From the NCBI GenBank assembly GCA_002426795.1, contig DINQ01000008.1, forward strand, positions 574,967 to 638,966: DNA of 64,000 nucleotides, written 5' to 3'. The translations under genes were made by a program, and so were the position numbers. Each line of letters starts with the position of its first letter. Position 1 is the stretch's first letter. A model generated the notes under the pieces. The model ran no database searches, was not told the origin of the DNA, and worked only from the letters and a program-made list of their open reading frames with translations. This DNA comes from Bacteroidales bacterium UBA5536 (GTDB taxonomy: Bacteria; Bacteroidota; Bacteroidia; Bacteroidales; F082). Positions 52,720 through 62,294 of the stretch are shown here, piece by piece.

Positions 52720-53778
52720 ATGGCAGATAACTTTACCCTGATTGATCAGGACCAGACCGACGATAACAGCGAATTGTATGAACATTTTCGGTTTGTAGCC
52801 GATAAAGGGCAGGCATTGCTGCGTGTCGACAAATTTTTGCTGAACCGGATTGAGAACGTATCGCGAAATAAAATTCAGCAGACTGCCAAAGCAGGAAACA
52901 TCTTTGTGAATAACAATCCCGTCAAGCAGAATTATAAAGTAAAACCTGAAGATGTCGTAACTGTCGTTTTTAGCTACCCACCCCGTGAAATTGAAATTTT
53001 CCCTCAGCCTATTCCGCTCAATATTATTTATGAGGATGATGACCTGCTTATTCTCAACAAGCAGGCTGACTTGGTTGTGCATCCCGGACATGGCAATTAT
53101 GATGGCACAATGCTTAATGCCCTGGCCAATCATTTTGTACAAACCGGACAGCACATTGAAAACGGTTATGGGTATCTGGTACACCGGATTGATAAGGACA
53201 CGACAGGTCTTCTACTGGTAGCTAAAAACGAACTGGCACAAACCATTCTGGCACGTCAATTTTTCGAGCATTCCATCGAGCGGCGGTATCAGGCACTTGC
53301 TTGGGGCGACTTTAAGGAAGATGAAGGAACCATCGTTGGTCATATTGGACGCAGTTTGAAAGACCGAAAAGTGATGAGCGTGTTCGAAGACGGTTCATAC
53401 GGAAAGGATGCCATAACGCATTATAAGGTTCTGGAAAGATTTGGTTATGTGACACTGGTAGAATGCAAGCTTGAAACGGGGCGCACACATCAGATCAGAG
53501 CCCACATGAAGCACATCAACCATCCTTTGTTTAACGATGCCTGGTATGGCGGAAACGTCATCCTCAAGGGTACCACTTTTACCAAGTACAAACAGTTTAT
53601 CGATAATTGTTTTAAGGAAATTCCCCGCCATGCATTACACGCCAAATCGTTGGGTTTTGTGCATCCTACCACCAGGAAAAAAATGCATTTTGAATCGGAA
53701 CTTCCGTCTGATTTATTGGCCGTTACCGAAAAATGGCGCAACTATATTAAAACAAGACCCGACTCAATAAATGGATAG
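52720..53778 (+). CDS. rluD: RluA/RluD-family 23S rRNA pseudouridine synthase
   Basis: Makes pseudouridine, probably in 23S rRNA. Seen: 352 residues; S4 RNA-binding domain (about 33-82, LRVDKFLLNRIENVSRNKIQ); catalytic core with HRIDKDTTGLLLVAKN (155-170, catalytic Asp158); HPGHGNYDGTMLNAL; and the late motif CKLETGRTHQIRAHM. The S4 domain plus this length points to the RluD subgroup. Two bases downstream of the T9SS-cargo gene; convergent with the secreted-protease gene. Confidence 0.92.
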   Translation: MADNFTLIDQDQTDDNSELYEHFRFVADKGQALLRVDKFLLNRIENVSRNKIQQTAKAGNIFVNNNPVKQNYKVKPEDVVTVVFSYPPREIEIFPQPIPLNIIYEDDDLLILNKQADLVVHPGHGNYDGTMLNALANHFVQTGQHIENGYGYLVHRIDKDTTGLLLVAKNELAQTILARQFFEHSIERRYQALAWGDFKEDEGTIVGHIGRSLKDRKVMSVFEDGSYGKDAITHYKVLERFGYVTLVECKLETGRTHQIRAHMKHINHPLFNDAWYGGNVILKGTTFTKYKQFIDNCFKEIPRHALHAKSLGFVHPTTRKKMHFESELPSDLLAVTEKWRNYIKTRPDSING

Positions 53779-53797
53779 TATTTTTTGACTAAAAATT

Positions 53798-55654
53798 CTA
53801 CTGTTTAATGATCTTCAATACACGCTGTGTTGATTGGTCAATATACTTGACAAAGAAAATACCATTTCGGATGGATTCCACTTTGAGGATTAACTGATGG
53901 TTTTGTTGACTTGCAGTAAATGGAACTGATCGACCCACAACATCAAACACCTCCACGCTCACTATTTCCGGAACATTTTTCCCAAAATCAATGGTATAAA
54001 CCCCATCAGAAGGATTCGGATAAACTGAGGGCAATACCCTTATATAGTCCTTTTTCAACAAGGTGTCGGTTTCAATTCCATTAGAAACCACAAGGCGTAC
54101 ATCAAAATTTCCCAATGATTCGTAAAGGACAGGAGTTGGAGATTCATCGAAACTACCTGATTCTTTTGCAGCCTCAAAAAACCATTCATAACTACTGATA
54201 TCTCCCGTTGATCTGCTTTCAAAATTTACTGTCTGACCTATGATAATCTCTGTATGATCTGCTTCAAAATCAGCATTTAGCACCTCCATTCCGTAACCCA
54301 TTCCTCCTAGTTTTTCGGTGCCGGAATTCAACGGATCGAGCCAGGGTTGTAATTGAAATTCGGGTTCAGTTCCATTCGAATTCCAGCTATAACTAATTTT
54401 TCCATAATAATCAGGAGCATTGGCATTGTCGCAAGTAGCCAGACCACCTGTAAGTGCGCCAACAATGTAACCATCAGCGTCAAAAAGTGGCGAACCAGAA
54501 GACCCTCCTTCGGTTACCCCGTGGGCTGTTGCCGTAGCAGCCCATTTCACACGCCAATATTTTTCATCAGGCGATTCAGATCCACCACCGTAGGAAGTAG
54601 ATAGCGGTTTCTCAGTATAGGTTGATACTTTCTTGATGTCACCATCAGGATGGTGAATTGAAACTCCACTGCTGGTAATACCAAGTCTGCTCCAACCGTT
54701 GAAGTATGGATTAATTTGTGACGGCACATCTGTTATCAGTTTCAGCAGCTTAAAATCGGACCCATCTGCAGTCTCATTTCCAGCGCTGGCCAGCAAAGTA
54801 GCGCCCGTAAGGGCAAATGATTCTGGTTCGGTCAGAGGGTTTTCACAACCTTCTGCCTCGTAATTGAAATAAAACACCCATCTCTCGTAATCAGCTGCCG
54901 AAGATGTTTTACCACAATGGTTGGCAGTCAGAAACAAAGGCATCAGGTCGCGGCGCGTATTGTTGATGAGCGAGCCCGTGCAATAAAAAAGCCCTGATCC
55001 CTGTTTGACCAGAATACGCGCAATGCCCTGCTTTTCTTGCTGGAATGAGCTGCCTTCGGGGCAGTTGATATTCACCTCGCAAAAATCAGAAGTTCCAAAC
55101 CCCCTTTCCCCAAAAGTTGCATCCAACACTCCGATTTCACTCAACAATAAGCGATCATTGTTTGAAACAGCTTCAGTTTCGAGCTGTAGAAGAAAGGATG
55201 AGGAACTAAAGGGTCCCAGGACCTGAATAGTTCCCCGCTGGTTTTTCTCATGCAAAACAGTTGAAACAACATTATTGGTTTGTAAATCAATAAGATAAAA
55301 GATTGATTTTGGACCTAGCATGAGTGTGTCAAAATAAAACACGAGTGGTTTTACCTTAGGATTTTCAATGATGTATTGCCAAATCTTTTTGTCTTCCGAG
55401 TGACGATTCGCCCAGTTTATTGAATCCTTTGAATTGAGGTTTACTAAAAAGGTGTGACCAGCATATATTGAAGTTTCTTCTGCTTTGAGGCTTAACTTTT
55501 CGCTATGTAAATCATTGACAAACATGCGATTCACTCGGGTCAGTTCAGCAGTCGAAAGCACAACAGGTTTTGGTTGTAATTGTGCAAAGGTCGTAGGCAG
55601 TGGAAAAGCAAAAAGCGTTATAATAATGACAAATGACAAGTTGAAAAGCCGCAT
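53798..55654 (-). CDS. Secreted trypsin-like serine protease with PKD and T9SS domains
   Basis: Predicted secreted endopeptidase. Seen: 618 residues; signal peptide ending in TTFAQ; a 160-residue pro-region; a chymotrypsin-fold domain (about 190-420) with the triad His246 (LTANHC), Asp300 (GSDFKLL) and Ser386 (GGSSGSPLF), matching the lysyl-endopeptidase style; several cysteines for disulfides; a PKD-like domain (about 445-530); and a T9SS sorting domain (VYPNPSDGVYTIDFG ... GIFFVKYID). Specificity (Lys or other) cannot be read. Single gene, convergent with rluD. Confidence 0.9.
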   Translation of the reverse strand: MRLFNLSFVIIITLFAFPLPTTFAQLQPKPVVLSTAELTRVNRMFVNDLHSEKLSLKAEETSIYAGHTFLVNLNSKDSINWANRHSEDKKIWQYIIENPKVKPLVFYFDTLMLGPKSIFYLIDLQTNNVVSTVLHEKNQRGTIQVLGPFSSSSFLLQLETEAVSNNDRLLLSEIGVLDATFGERGFGTSDFCEVNINCPEGSSFQQEKQGIARILVKQGSGLFYCTGSLINNTRRDLMPLFLTANHCGKTSSAADYERWVFYFNYEAEGCENPLTEPESFALTGATLLASAGNETADGSDFKLLKLITDVPSQINPYFNGWSRLGITSSGVSIHHPDGDIKKVSTYTEKPLSTSYGGGSESPDEKYWRVKWAATATAHGVTEGGSSGSPLFDADGYIVGALTGGLATCDNANAPDYYGKISYSWNSNGTEPEFQLQPWLDPLNSGTEKLGGMGYGMEVLNADFEADHTEIIIGQTVNFESRSTGDISSYEWFFEAAKESGSFDESPTPVLYESLGNFDVRLVVSNGIETDTLLKKDYIRVLPSVYPNPSDGVYTIDFGKNVPEIVSVEVFDVVGRSVPFTASQQNHQLILKVESIRNGIFFVKYIDQSTQRVLKIIKQ

Positions 55655-55782
55655 TGAAAGTTTATTAAATTCAGCACCAAATTAATCATACCGATTGAAA
55701 AACGGACTTTTTTGTGAAAATATTTTACCGTATCACGTGCCATGACTGATAATCGTCGACGGTTTCAGAGTGCAAAAAAAAC

Positions 55783-55790
55783 TACCTTTG
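55783..55790 (+). promoter_or_regulatory. -7 promoter element of the heptose epimerase gene
   Basis: TACCTTTG fits TAnnTTTG exactly and predicts transcription from about 55797. This rules out the open-frame start at 55770 and supports the ATG at 55806. Confidence 0.6.
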
Positions 55791-55805
55791 CCAAAAATAA
55801 ATAGC

Positions 55806-56771
55806 ATGATCGTTGTTACAGGAGCTGCCGGCTTTATTGGAAGTGTCGTTGCCGGATACTTGAATCATATTGGTTATCAAAACCTTGTATTGGTTGATGA
55901 TTTTTCTCGCGAAGACAAAAAATCAAACTATACACAAAAAACCTTTAGTTTTTTGATAGATCGCAAGCAGTTTGGTGAGTGGCTAGACCAGCATGCAAGT
56001 GATGTTGACTTTGTTATTCACCTGGGTGCACGTACCGACACGACCGAGTTTGATTATCATATTTTCGAGGATTTGAATGTTGGTTATTCGAAAGCAGTCT
56101 GGCAAATTTGCACCCAACACCAAATTCCGCTGATTTTCGCTTCTTCGGCTGCCACTTATGGTCTTGGCGAGTTTGGTTATATCGACAGGCACAATGTAGT
56201 GAGCAAACTGCAACCACTTAATCCCTATGGCATTTCAAAAAATGAGTTTGACAAATGGGTGCTCGCACAACACAAAACTCCACCTTTTTGGGCAGGATTG
56301 AAGTTTTTCAATGTTTACGGCCCCAATGAATATCATAAGGGTCGCATGGCATCCGTCATTTTTCATGCTTTCAACCAGATTCAGGAAAAAGGCGAAGTCA
56401 AGCTGTTCAAATCGCACCGCCCGGAATTTGAAGATGGACAACAGCTACGCGATTTTATTTATGTGAAAGATGTGGCTGCCGTAATCGAATTTCTGATGGA
56501 GAAAAAACCTGAAAGCGGCCTGTACAATCTCGGCACTGGTAAAGCGCGCAGTTTCCTTGATCTGGCGAAAGGTACTTTCAAAGCGATGAAACAGAAAGAG
56601 AAAATTGTTTTTGTAGATACGCCAGCAGATATTCGCGACAAGTATCAGTATTTTACGGAAGCCGATATGCACAAGCTGCGGGCAGCCGGATATACAGCTC
56701 CATTCACCTCATTGGAAGAAGGCATCAGCGATTACGTACAGCGTTACCTTTCTTCGGGATCGCGGTATTAG
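55806..56771 (+). CDS. hldD: ADP-L-glycero-D-manno-heptose 6-epimerase
   Basis: Epimerase giving the heptose used in lipopolysaccharide core. Seen from the ATG at 55806: 321 residues; Rossmann GAAGFIGS (6-13); HLGARTDTTEFD (about 74-85); the active Tyr-x3-Lys in NPYGISKNEFDKW (about 138-150); KFFNVYGPNEYHKGRMASV (about 165-183); and GTGKARSFLDLA near 250. The RTDTTE and NVYGPNEYHKGRMASV blocks are typical of HldD. Its 3' end overlaps the convergent MerR gene by 47 bp. Confidence 0.92.
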   Translation: MIVVTGAAGFIGSVVAGYLNHIGYQNLVLVDDFSREDKKSNYTQKTFSFLIDRKQFGEWLDQHASDVDFVIHLGARTDTTEFDYHIFEDLNVGYSKAVWQICTQHQIPLIFASSAATYGLGEFGYIDRHNVVSKLQPLNPYGISKNEFDKWVLAQHKTPPFWAGLKFFNVYGPNEYHKGRMASVIFHAFNQIQEKGEVKLFKSHRPEFEDGQQLRDFIYVKDVAAVIEFLMEKKPESGLYNLGTGKARSFLDLAKGTFKAMKQKEKIVFVDTPADIRDKYQYFTEADMHKLRAAGYTAPFTSLEEGISDYVQRYLSSGSRY

Positions 56772-57111
56772 TTATCTTTTCTTTTTCAGCGAGTTGACTA
56801 TCTAAATCAAGCAGAAAGTTCCTGATTTTGGCAAAGGTTGATATGAAAACCACCTTTTCTTCAATTGCATCAAAATCTTCTTTGAGGGCTTCCTTGGCTC
56901 CTGCCAGCGTATAGCCTTTTTGCTTCACCAAATGGTAAATCATGTGCAGGTAACGCACATCGCGAGGTGTAAAAAGACGGTTTCCTTTTTTGTTTTTTCG
57001 TGGACGAAGCACCGTAAACTCCTTCTCCCAAAACCTGATCAGCGAGGTGTTTACGTCAAACATCTCAGCAACTTCACCGATGCTGTAATATACCTTTTGT
57101 GCTTTATCCAT
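56725..57111 (-). CDS. MerR-family transcriptional regulator
   Basis: Small MerR-type regulator. Seen: 128 residues; N-terminal HTH YYSIGEVAEMFDVNTSLIRFWEKEF (about 8-32; shortened: YSIGEVAEMFDV and LIRFWEKEF), wing and helix KGNRLFTPRDVRYLHMIYHLV (about 42-62), then a coiled helix ending in a basic tail. There is no C-terminal ligand domain or metal-binding Cys, so the signal is unknown; it is like the short MerR proteins next to M23 peptidase genes in Bacteroidota. 15 bases downstream of the M23 gene. Confidence 0.9.
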   Translation of the reverse strand: MDKAQKVYYSIGEVAEMFDVNTSLIRFWEKEFTVLRPRKNKKGNRLFTPRDVRYLHMIYHLVKQKGYTLAGAKEALKEDFDAIEEKVVFISTFAKIRNFLLDLDSQLAEKEKITNTAIPKKGNAVRNR

Positions 57112-57126
57112 TTAATAAGACTGAGC

Positions 57127-58098
57127 TTAATCCATTGACTGCGTGGGCTGTGCAGACAATTCAATAATCAATTCATACTCTTCAGGCGACAAATCGTTGA
57201 AGAAAAAATGGATAGGATTAACCGCTCTGCCATTTTTATGCACTTCATAATGTAAATGAGGTGCAGTTGATTTTCCGGTATTTCCAATGGTAGCGATGAG
57301 CTGACCTCGTTTAACTTTTTCACCTTTTCTAACTTTAAAGTCGTTGAGGTGGCCATATTTGGTGACATACCCAAATCCATGATCAATTTCCAGGGTATTA
57401 CCGTATCCCCATTTCGACTTCTCCACTTTAACCACCTTGCCATCTCCGGTTGCAAAAACTTCCGTGCCAATAGGCGCCGAAAAATCGACCCCCTGATGAA
57501 ACTTATTCACCTTATAAAAGGGATCGGTACGAACACCAAAGTAGGAGGAAATACGTCGCAAATCAGTATTCTTCACTGGTTGAATTGCAGGTATTGAACT
57601 CAGCATTTCAGCTTTGTTTTTGGCAAGCTCAAACACTTCATCGAAAGATTTTGATTGCACATACAACTGACTTGCAATCTTATCTAGTCGTTTGGCAGTA
57701 TTGATCACAAGTTCTGAATTATTGTATCCGGTGAGATTTTCATAACGGTCTACACCACCGTAACCAGCCTGACGAACTGTACTTGGAATTGGATCTGCTT
57801 CAAAAATTACACGATAAATGTTGTCGTCACGTTCCTGCATATCGGCCAGCAGGTTTTGCATACTTTCCAGTCTGTCCGATAAAATCTGATACTGAAGCTT
57901 AAGATATTCCAGTTCTCTTTTTTGCATACGCTCTTTAGGGCTTCCAAAAAAGTTAAATGCAATCACAACAAACACAAGTGCAAATGCGCCAGTAGTGATG
58001 ATGTAAGAAAACAAACGCAAAAATCGCTTACCCCAACCCAACTTGTACTTTTCGTATGATAAAGTCCTGTGGTTGAAAATATATTTTTGACCTGCCAT
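57127..58098 (-). CDS. M23-family peptidoglycan metallopeptidase
   Basis: Membrane-anchored LytM-type peptidase for cell-wall remodelling. Seen: 323 residues; cytoplasmic basic tail; transmembrane helix (about 29-50); coiled coil (about 55-95, KRELEYLKLQYQILSDRLES); LytM domain (about 195-300) with zinc ligands in FHQGVDFSAPIGTE (His and Asp) and HLHYEVHKNGRAVNP (H-x-H), so it should be catalytically active. Divergent from alaS, with promoters close together; followed by the MerR gene. Confidence 0.92.
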   Translation of the reverse strand: MAGQKYIFNHRTLSYEKYKLGWGKRFLRLFSYIITTGAFALVFVVIAFNFFGSPKERMQKRELEYLKLQYQILSDRLESMQNLLADMQERDDNIYRVIFEADPIPSTVRQAGYGGVDRYENLTGYNNSELVINTAKRLDKIASQLYVQSKSFDEVFELAKNKAEMLSSIPAIQPVKNTDLRRISSYFGVRTDPFYKVNKFHQGVDFSAPIGTEVFATGDGKVVKVEKSKWGYGNTLEIDHGFGYVTKYGHLNDFKVRKGEKVKRGQLIATIGNTGKSTAPHLHYEVHKNGRAVNPIHFFFNDLSPEEYELIIELSAQPTQSMD

Positions 58099-58117
58099 TA
58101 TTTTGAATTAAAACCAA

Positions 58118-58131
58118 ATGTTTCTAAACAT
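58118..58131. promoter_or_regulatory. Inverted repeat in the leader of the M23 gene
   Basis: ATGTTT-CT-AAACAT, located between the M23 -7 element and its start codon. A candidate operator, for instance for the co-transcribed MerR protein, but no spacing typical of MerR promoters is shown. Confidence 0.35.
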
Positions 58132-58145
58132 CCATTCCTTTGACG

Positions 58146-58172
58146 CAAAATTAATAAATTAAGCTAAATTTG
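58146..58172. promoter_or_regulatory. Divergent promoters for the M23 gene and alaS
   Basis: Minus-strand -7 element TAATTTTG at 58146-58153 (M23 gene) and plus-strand TAAATTTG at 58165-58172 (alaS) lie 11 bases apart. Both match TAnnTTTG exactly. Confidence 0.5.
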
Positions 58173-58225
58173 CAAGCTTTATTATCATTGCTTTTCAGCA
58201 CCAATTTGTTAATAACCCATTCAGT

Positions 58226-60871
58226 ATGAACGCTTCAGATATACGTAAGAGCTTCCTTGATTTTTTCGAGTCTAAAATGCACACGATTGTACCCTCAGCC
58301 CCAATCGTGGTAAAGGATGACCCCACGCTGATGTTTACCAATGCCGGCATGAACCAGTTTAAAGATATTTTTCTGGGCAATACATCTGCCAAATCTACCA
58401 GAATTGCCGATACCCAAAAGTGCCTTCGTGTAAGCGGTAAACACAACGACCTGGAAGAAGTTGGCTATGATACCTACCACCATACCATGTTTGAGATGCT
58501 GGGCAATTGGTCATTTGGTGATTATTTCAAAAAAGAAGCGATAGCATGGGCATGGGAATATCTTGCTGAAGTGGTTAAAATTGACAAATCGAGAATGTAT
58601 GTCACCGTTTTTGGTGGTGATGAGGCGGATGGGCTGACTGCCGATATGGAAGCCCACGCATTCTGGAAACAATTTGTTGCCGAAGACAGAATCCTTTACG
58701 GAAGTAAAAAAGACAACTTTTGGGAAATGGGCGACTCTGGCCCATGTGGTCCATGTTCGGAAATTCATGTTGACATCCGCGACGACAAAGAACGTGAATC
58801 TATTGACGGAAAAACACTTGTGAATGCCGATCATCCCGAAGTAATTGAAATATGGAATCTCGTTTTTATTGAGTTTAACCGCCAGGCTAGCGGAAAACTG
58901 GTAAAACTTCCGGCTCAACATGTTGATACCGGCATGGGTTTCGAAAGACTAACAATGGTTTTACAGGGCAAAAAATCAAATTATGATACGGATATTTTCC
59001 AGCCTCTAATCCAAAAAATCTCAAGCCTGGCCGAAGTTCCATATGGCGAAAACAAACAAAAAGACATAGCCATGCGCGTCATTGCCGACCACTTGAGAGC
59101 TGTGAGCTTCACCATTGCTGATGGGCAGTTGCCTTCGAACAATGGCGCTGGTTACGTAATCCGCCGCATTTTAAGACGCGCTGTGCGTTATGGCTTCACT
59201 TTCCTGGGTTTTGAGGAACCTTTTGTTTACAAGCTCCTACCTACTCTTGCACACCAAATGGGACAGAGTTTCCCGGAAATTGTGAACCAACAGGAATTGG
59301 TTTCGAAAGTCATTTTCGAAGAAGAAAACTCATTTTTACGCACTTTGTCTCAAGGTATCAGACGGTTTGAACACTTTGTGTCATCAGCTGATACTGGGAA
59401 AATTGTAGACGGCGCTTTCGCTTTTGAGTTGTTCGACACATACGGCTTTCCTATAGATCTCACGCGGATTATGGCCAAAGAAAAAGCCATGGAAGTTGAC
59501 ATGAAAGGATTTGAAGAAAACCTGCAGGCACAAAAAAACAGATCGCGCAAAGCAGCCGAAGTTGCTGCTGGCGATTGGGTTGTTGTGAATCCTGATGTCA
59601 TCACGACCAATTTTGTAGGCTACAACCAACTCGAAAGCTCAGCACACATTGTTAAATTCCGCGAGGTCGTTTCAAAGAAAAAGAAACACTACGAAATTGT
59701 GCTTGACACTACTCCTTTTTATGCAGAATCAGGCGGTCAGGTCGGTGATACCGGTGTTTTGAGCTCAGAAAATGAAACTTTACACATTTTCAACACTCTG
59801 AAAGAAAATAACCTGATTGTACATTTGTGTGAAAATCTACCGGAAGATCCTTCTGCGCAATTTATGGCCAGAGTTGACGGACAAAAACGGCTACAAACCG
59901 CCAATAACCACAGTGCCACGCACCTGATGCATGCGGCTCTTAGGAAAGTGCTTGGCACACACGTTGAGCAAAAAGGCTCATATGTTGACCACGAGAAGCT
60001 TAGGTTCGATTTCAGCCATTTCTCGAAACTTTCGAAAGAAGAGATGCTGCAGATTGAGCATATTGTAAACCAAAAAATTCGCGAGAATATTGTCAACGAA
60101 ACCATGCTCAATGTGCCCATCGAAGAAGCCAAAAACATGGGAGCTATGGCATTGTTTGGCGAAAAATACGGTGATACAGTAAGGGTAATTATGTTCGATC
60201 AGGACTATTCTGTTGAATTGTGCGGTGGGACGCACGTGCCTCAAACAGGTCAGATTGGTCTGTTTAAGATTGTTTCTGAAGGTGCCATTGCGGCTGGAGT
60301 CCGTAGAATCGAAGCTGTTACAGGCGGAGTTGCTGAACAATATATTCAGGAGCAACTGGATCAACTTGCCCAGGTGAAAGAAATCGTTAAAAGCACTGGA
60401 AACGTTGTAAAAAGCGTGCAGCAAAGCATTGATCAATCTGCCGTATTGCAGAAAAAAATCGAGCAACTTTTACTCGAAAAAGCAACTATGATTGCCAAAA
60501 CACTTGCTACAAAAACAGTGGTAATAGGCAGCCAAAAATATATTTCTGAAGTGCTGGATGTGGATGCTGATTTATTAAAGACAGTATGCCTGCAATTTCA
60601 TCAGACTGACAATCAAATCATTGTTATTTTAGGCAGTACCCACGATCAAAAACCTTCTTTATGTCTATTGCTGCCCGACTCGGTTGTTGAAAATAACCAG
60701 CTCGATGCCGCAAAAATTATCCGTGAAGCTGCCAAAGAGATACAGGGCGGTGGCGGTGGTCAAAAACACTTTGCGACTGCAGGAGGCCGCAATATCAGTG
60801 GTTTAGCAGGTTCTTTGAATAAAATCAAGGAAATCCTGGCCACACAGATTAAACAAAACAATACACCCTAA
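58226..60871 (+). CDS. alaS: Alanyl-tRNA synthetase
   Basis: Charges tRNA-Ala. Seen: 881 residues; catalytic core (1-about 250) with NAGMNQFKDIFLG and GDSGPCGPCSEIH; editing domain (about 560-710) with zinc ligands in NHSATHLMHAALR (H-x3-H) and CGGTHVPQTGQIG; C-Ala domain (about 790-881) with GGGGGQKHFATAGGRN. Length is usual for Bacteria. Single gene with a -7 element at 58165-58172. Confidence 0.97.
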   Translation: MNASDIRKSFLDFFESKMHTIVPSAPIVVKDDPTLMFTNAGMNQFKDIFLGNTSAKSTRIADTQKCLRVSGKHNDLEEVGYDTYHHTMFEMLGNWSFGDYFKKEAIAWAWEYLAEVVKIDKSRMYVTVFGGDEADGLTADMEAHAFWKQFVAEDRILYGSKKDNFWEMGDSGPCGPCSEIHVDIRDDKERESIDGKTLVNADHPEVIEIWNLVFIEFNRQASGKLVKLPAQHVDTGMGFERLTMVLQGKKSNYDTDIFQPLIQKISSLAEVPYGENKQKDIAMRVIADHLRAVSFTIADGQLPSNNGAGYVIRRILRRAVRYGFTFLGFEEPFVYKLLPTLAHQMGQSFPEIVNQQELVSKVIFEEENSFLRTLSQGIRRFEHFVSSADTGKIVDGAFAFELFDTYGFPIDLTRIMAKEKAMEVDMKGFEENLQAQKNRSRKAAEVAAGDWVVVNPDVITTNFVGYNQLESSAHIVKFREVVSKKKKHYEIVLDTTPFYAESGGQVGDTGVLSSENETLHIFNTLKENNLIVHLCENLPEDPSAQFMARVDGQKRLQTANNHSATHLMHAALRKVLGTHVEQKGSYVDHEKLRFDFSHFSKLSKEEMLQIEHIVNQKIRENIVNETMLNVPIEEAKNMGAMALFGEKYGDTVRVIMFDQDYSVELCGGTHVPQTGQIGLFKIVSEGAIAAGVRRIEAVTGGVAEQYIQEQLDQLAQVKEIVKSTGNVVKSVQQSIDQSAVLQKKIEQLLLEKATMIAKTLATKTVVIGSQKYISEVLDVDADLLKTVCLQFHQTDNQIIVILGSTHDQKPSLCLLLPDSVVENNQLDAAKIIREAAKEIQGGGGGQKHFATAGGRNISGLAGSLNKIKEILATQIKQNNTP

Positions 60872-61027
60872 TTAGCAAGGCGATTCGGTATTTCACCTTG
60901 TTAATAAAATTTTTAATAATTACCTGGCAGCATGCTTGAAAAGCCTTTAAAAATGGCTATTTTTACCAATTGTATTGTTAATTAGATTAATATTGTACGA
61001 CCAAGTGCAATCATTTATGTTTTTCAA

Positions 61028-62287
61028 ATGAAAAAAACAACACTGATTTTCATCATATTCGCCATCTTCTCAAACCTCCTTCATGCACAGGATGAGGAGA
61101 CAGAATATGACCTCCAGAATTTCTCCATCATGAGTGAAGTGCAGTCCAGCCTTACAGAGGCCAGGGGTTGGTCATTACAGGACAATGGTAAATGGGCCTA
61201 TGGCGACAACCGTATTCCCTTTACAGATAGCCGCACAAACACAACACGTTCAAATGCTGTAGATGAACTTGGACTCGATAATTTTATCGACATCGAGTTA
61301 CGGAAAATCATGATCGACGACGAACAATACAATGTATTGATTAAGAAATACAAAGACGGCGAATACGAATTTGGTTATCTGAATAAAAACTGGAAAAGCT
61401 ACTTATCACTTGACTTTTGGGTTTTCAGAAGCGAAAAATTACTAGAATTACTTCCAGAAGAGATCCCATGGAACACGATGTATCTGGTAGATTTGCAATG
61501 CTTTGCGGCAAGCTCAATCAAGAATTACGAAAGAAATGTGTATGCCAGCCGTTCATTAAATTTAACCAATTACGCCACAGGTGCCATCGAATCCTTTCCA
61601 TCGAGCAAAGCCAGTTACGATGACAATATCATTCGTTATATCCAAGATGTTAGGGTTGGAACTGTGGTGAATGATGGCAACTTACTGTTTGCTGTTTATC
61701 CAATCAAGTCGGGTGATAAAGAAGTTGTTCGTTTCAAGTTTGTCAAAACCTACAACAACAGAAACCTTGTCAGGCGTCAAACATCACCCGATAACTGGAC
61801 AAACCTTTTCGAGGCCTCATTCTACGAAGTACCAATGGGAACCTATAAGAATTTCATTGAAGAGTCTAGGCAGTATTTTGTTCCAGTCGAAGACATTCCA
61901 TCAGCCTACACTTCTAACTATAACTGGGGTGTTTTACGGTATCAGATTGGCGATTATTTGGGTGCAGTTGAAGCGTTTAACAAAGCTGTTGATGAAAACC
62001 CAAAATCCCAGGATTTTATGCTGTTTGCTTACCGGGGAAACGCTTTGAGTAAAATTGGCAGATACCAGGATGCCATTGCTAACTTCGACAGGGCTATTGC
62101 GCTAAAACCCGTTAAGGTTGTTGACTATTCCAACTGGGTAAAAAACTACTTCAACCGGGGTGTTGCAAAATATTATCTGGAAGACTATACAGGTGCATGC
62201 GAAGACTGGAAAAAATCGTATGACCTTGGATATGGAAGTGCAAGTGATTATTTAAACAAGTTCTGCGGCCGGGAATTTAAATACTAA
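61028..62287 (+). CDS. Exported protein with C-terminal TPR repeats
   Basis: Unassigned periplasmic protein. Seen: 419 residues; signal peptide ending in LLHAQ; an N-terminal domain of about 270 residues rich in Tyr, Asn and Asp with no family that I recognise; three TPR units at about 297-405 (SNYNWGVLRYQIGDYLGAVEAF, written as NWGVLRYQIGDYLGAVEAF; FAYRGNALSKIGRYQDAIANF; YFNRGVAKYYLEDYTGACED). The next gene, a SPOR-tailed barrel, follows after seven bases, so the two are probably partners. Confidence 0.8.
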   Translation: MKKTTLIFIIFAIFSNLLHAQDEETEYDLQNFSIMSEVQSSLTEARGWSLQDNGKWAYGDNRIPFTDSRTNTTRSNAVDELGLDNFIDIELRKIMIDDEQYNVLIKKYKDGEYEFGYLNKNWKSYLSLDFWVFRSEKLLELLPEEIPWNTMYLVDLQCFAASSIKNYERNVYASRSLNLTNYATGAIESFPSSKASYDDNIIRYIQDVRVGTVVNDGNLLFAVYPIKSGDKEVVRFKFVKTYNNRNLVRRQTSPDNWTNLFEASFYEVPMGTYKNFIEESRQYFVPVEDIPSAYTSNYNWGVLRYQIGDYLGAVEAFNKAVDENPKSQDFMLFAYRGNALSKIGRYQDAIANFDRAIALKPVKVVDYSNWVKNYFNRGVAKYYLEDYTGACEDWKKSYDLGYGSASDYLNKFCGREFKY

Positions 62288-62294
62288 CTGATTC

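Noticed and set aside
55725..55745. parS-like site (TCACGTG core)
   Set aside because: Only about 10 of 16 positions match the consensus TGTTTCACGTGAAACA; outer arms do not match.
60872..60910. Hairpin after alaS (CAAGG ... CCTTG)
   Set aside because: Stem has an internal mismatch and no T-run follows at once; too weak to call a terminator.
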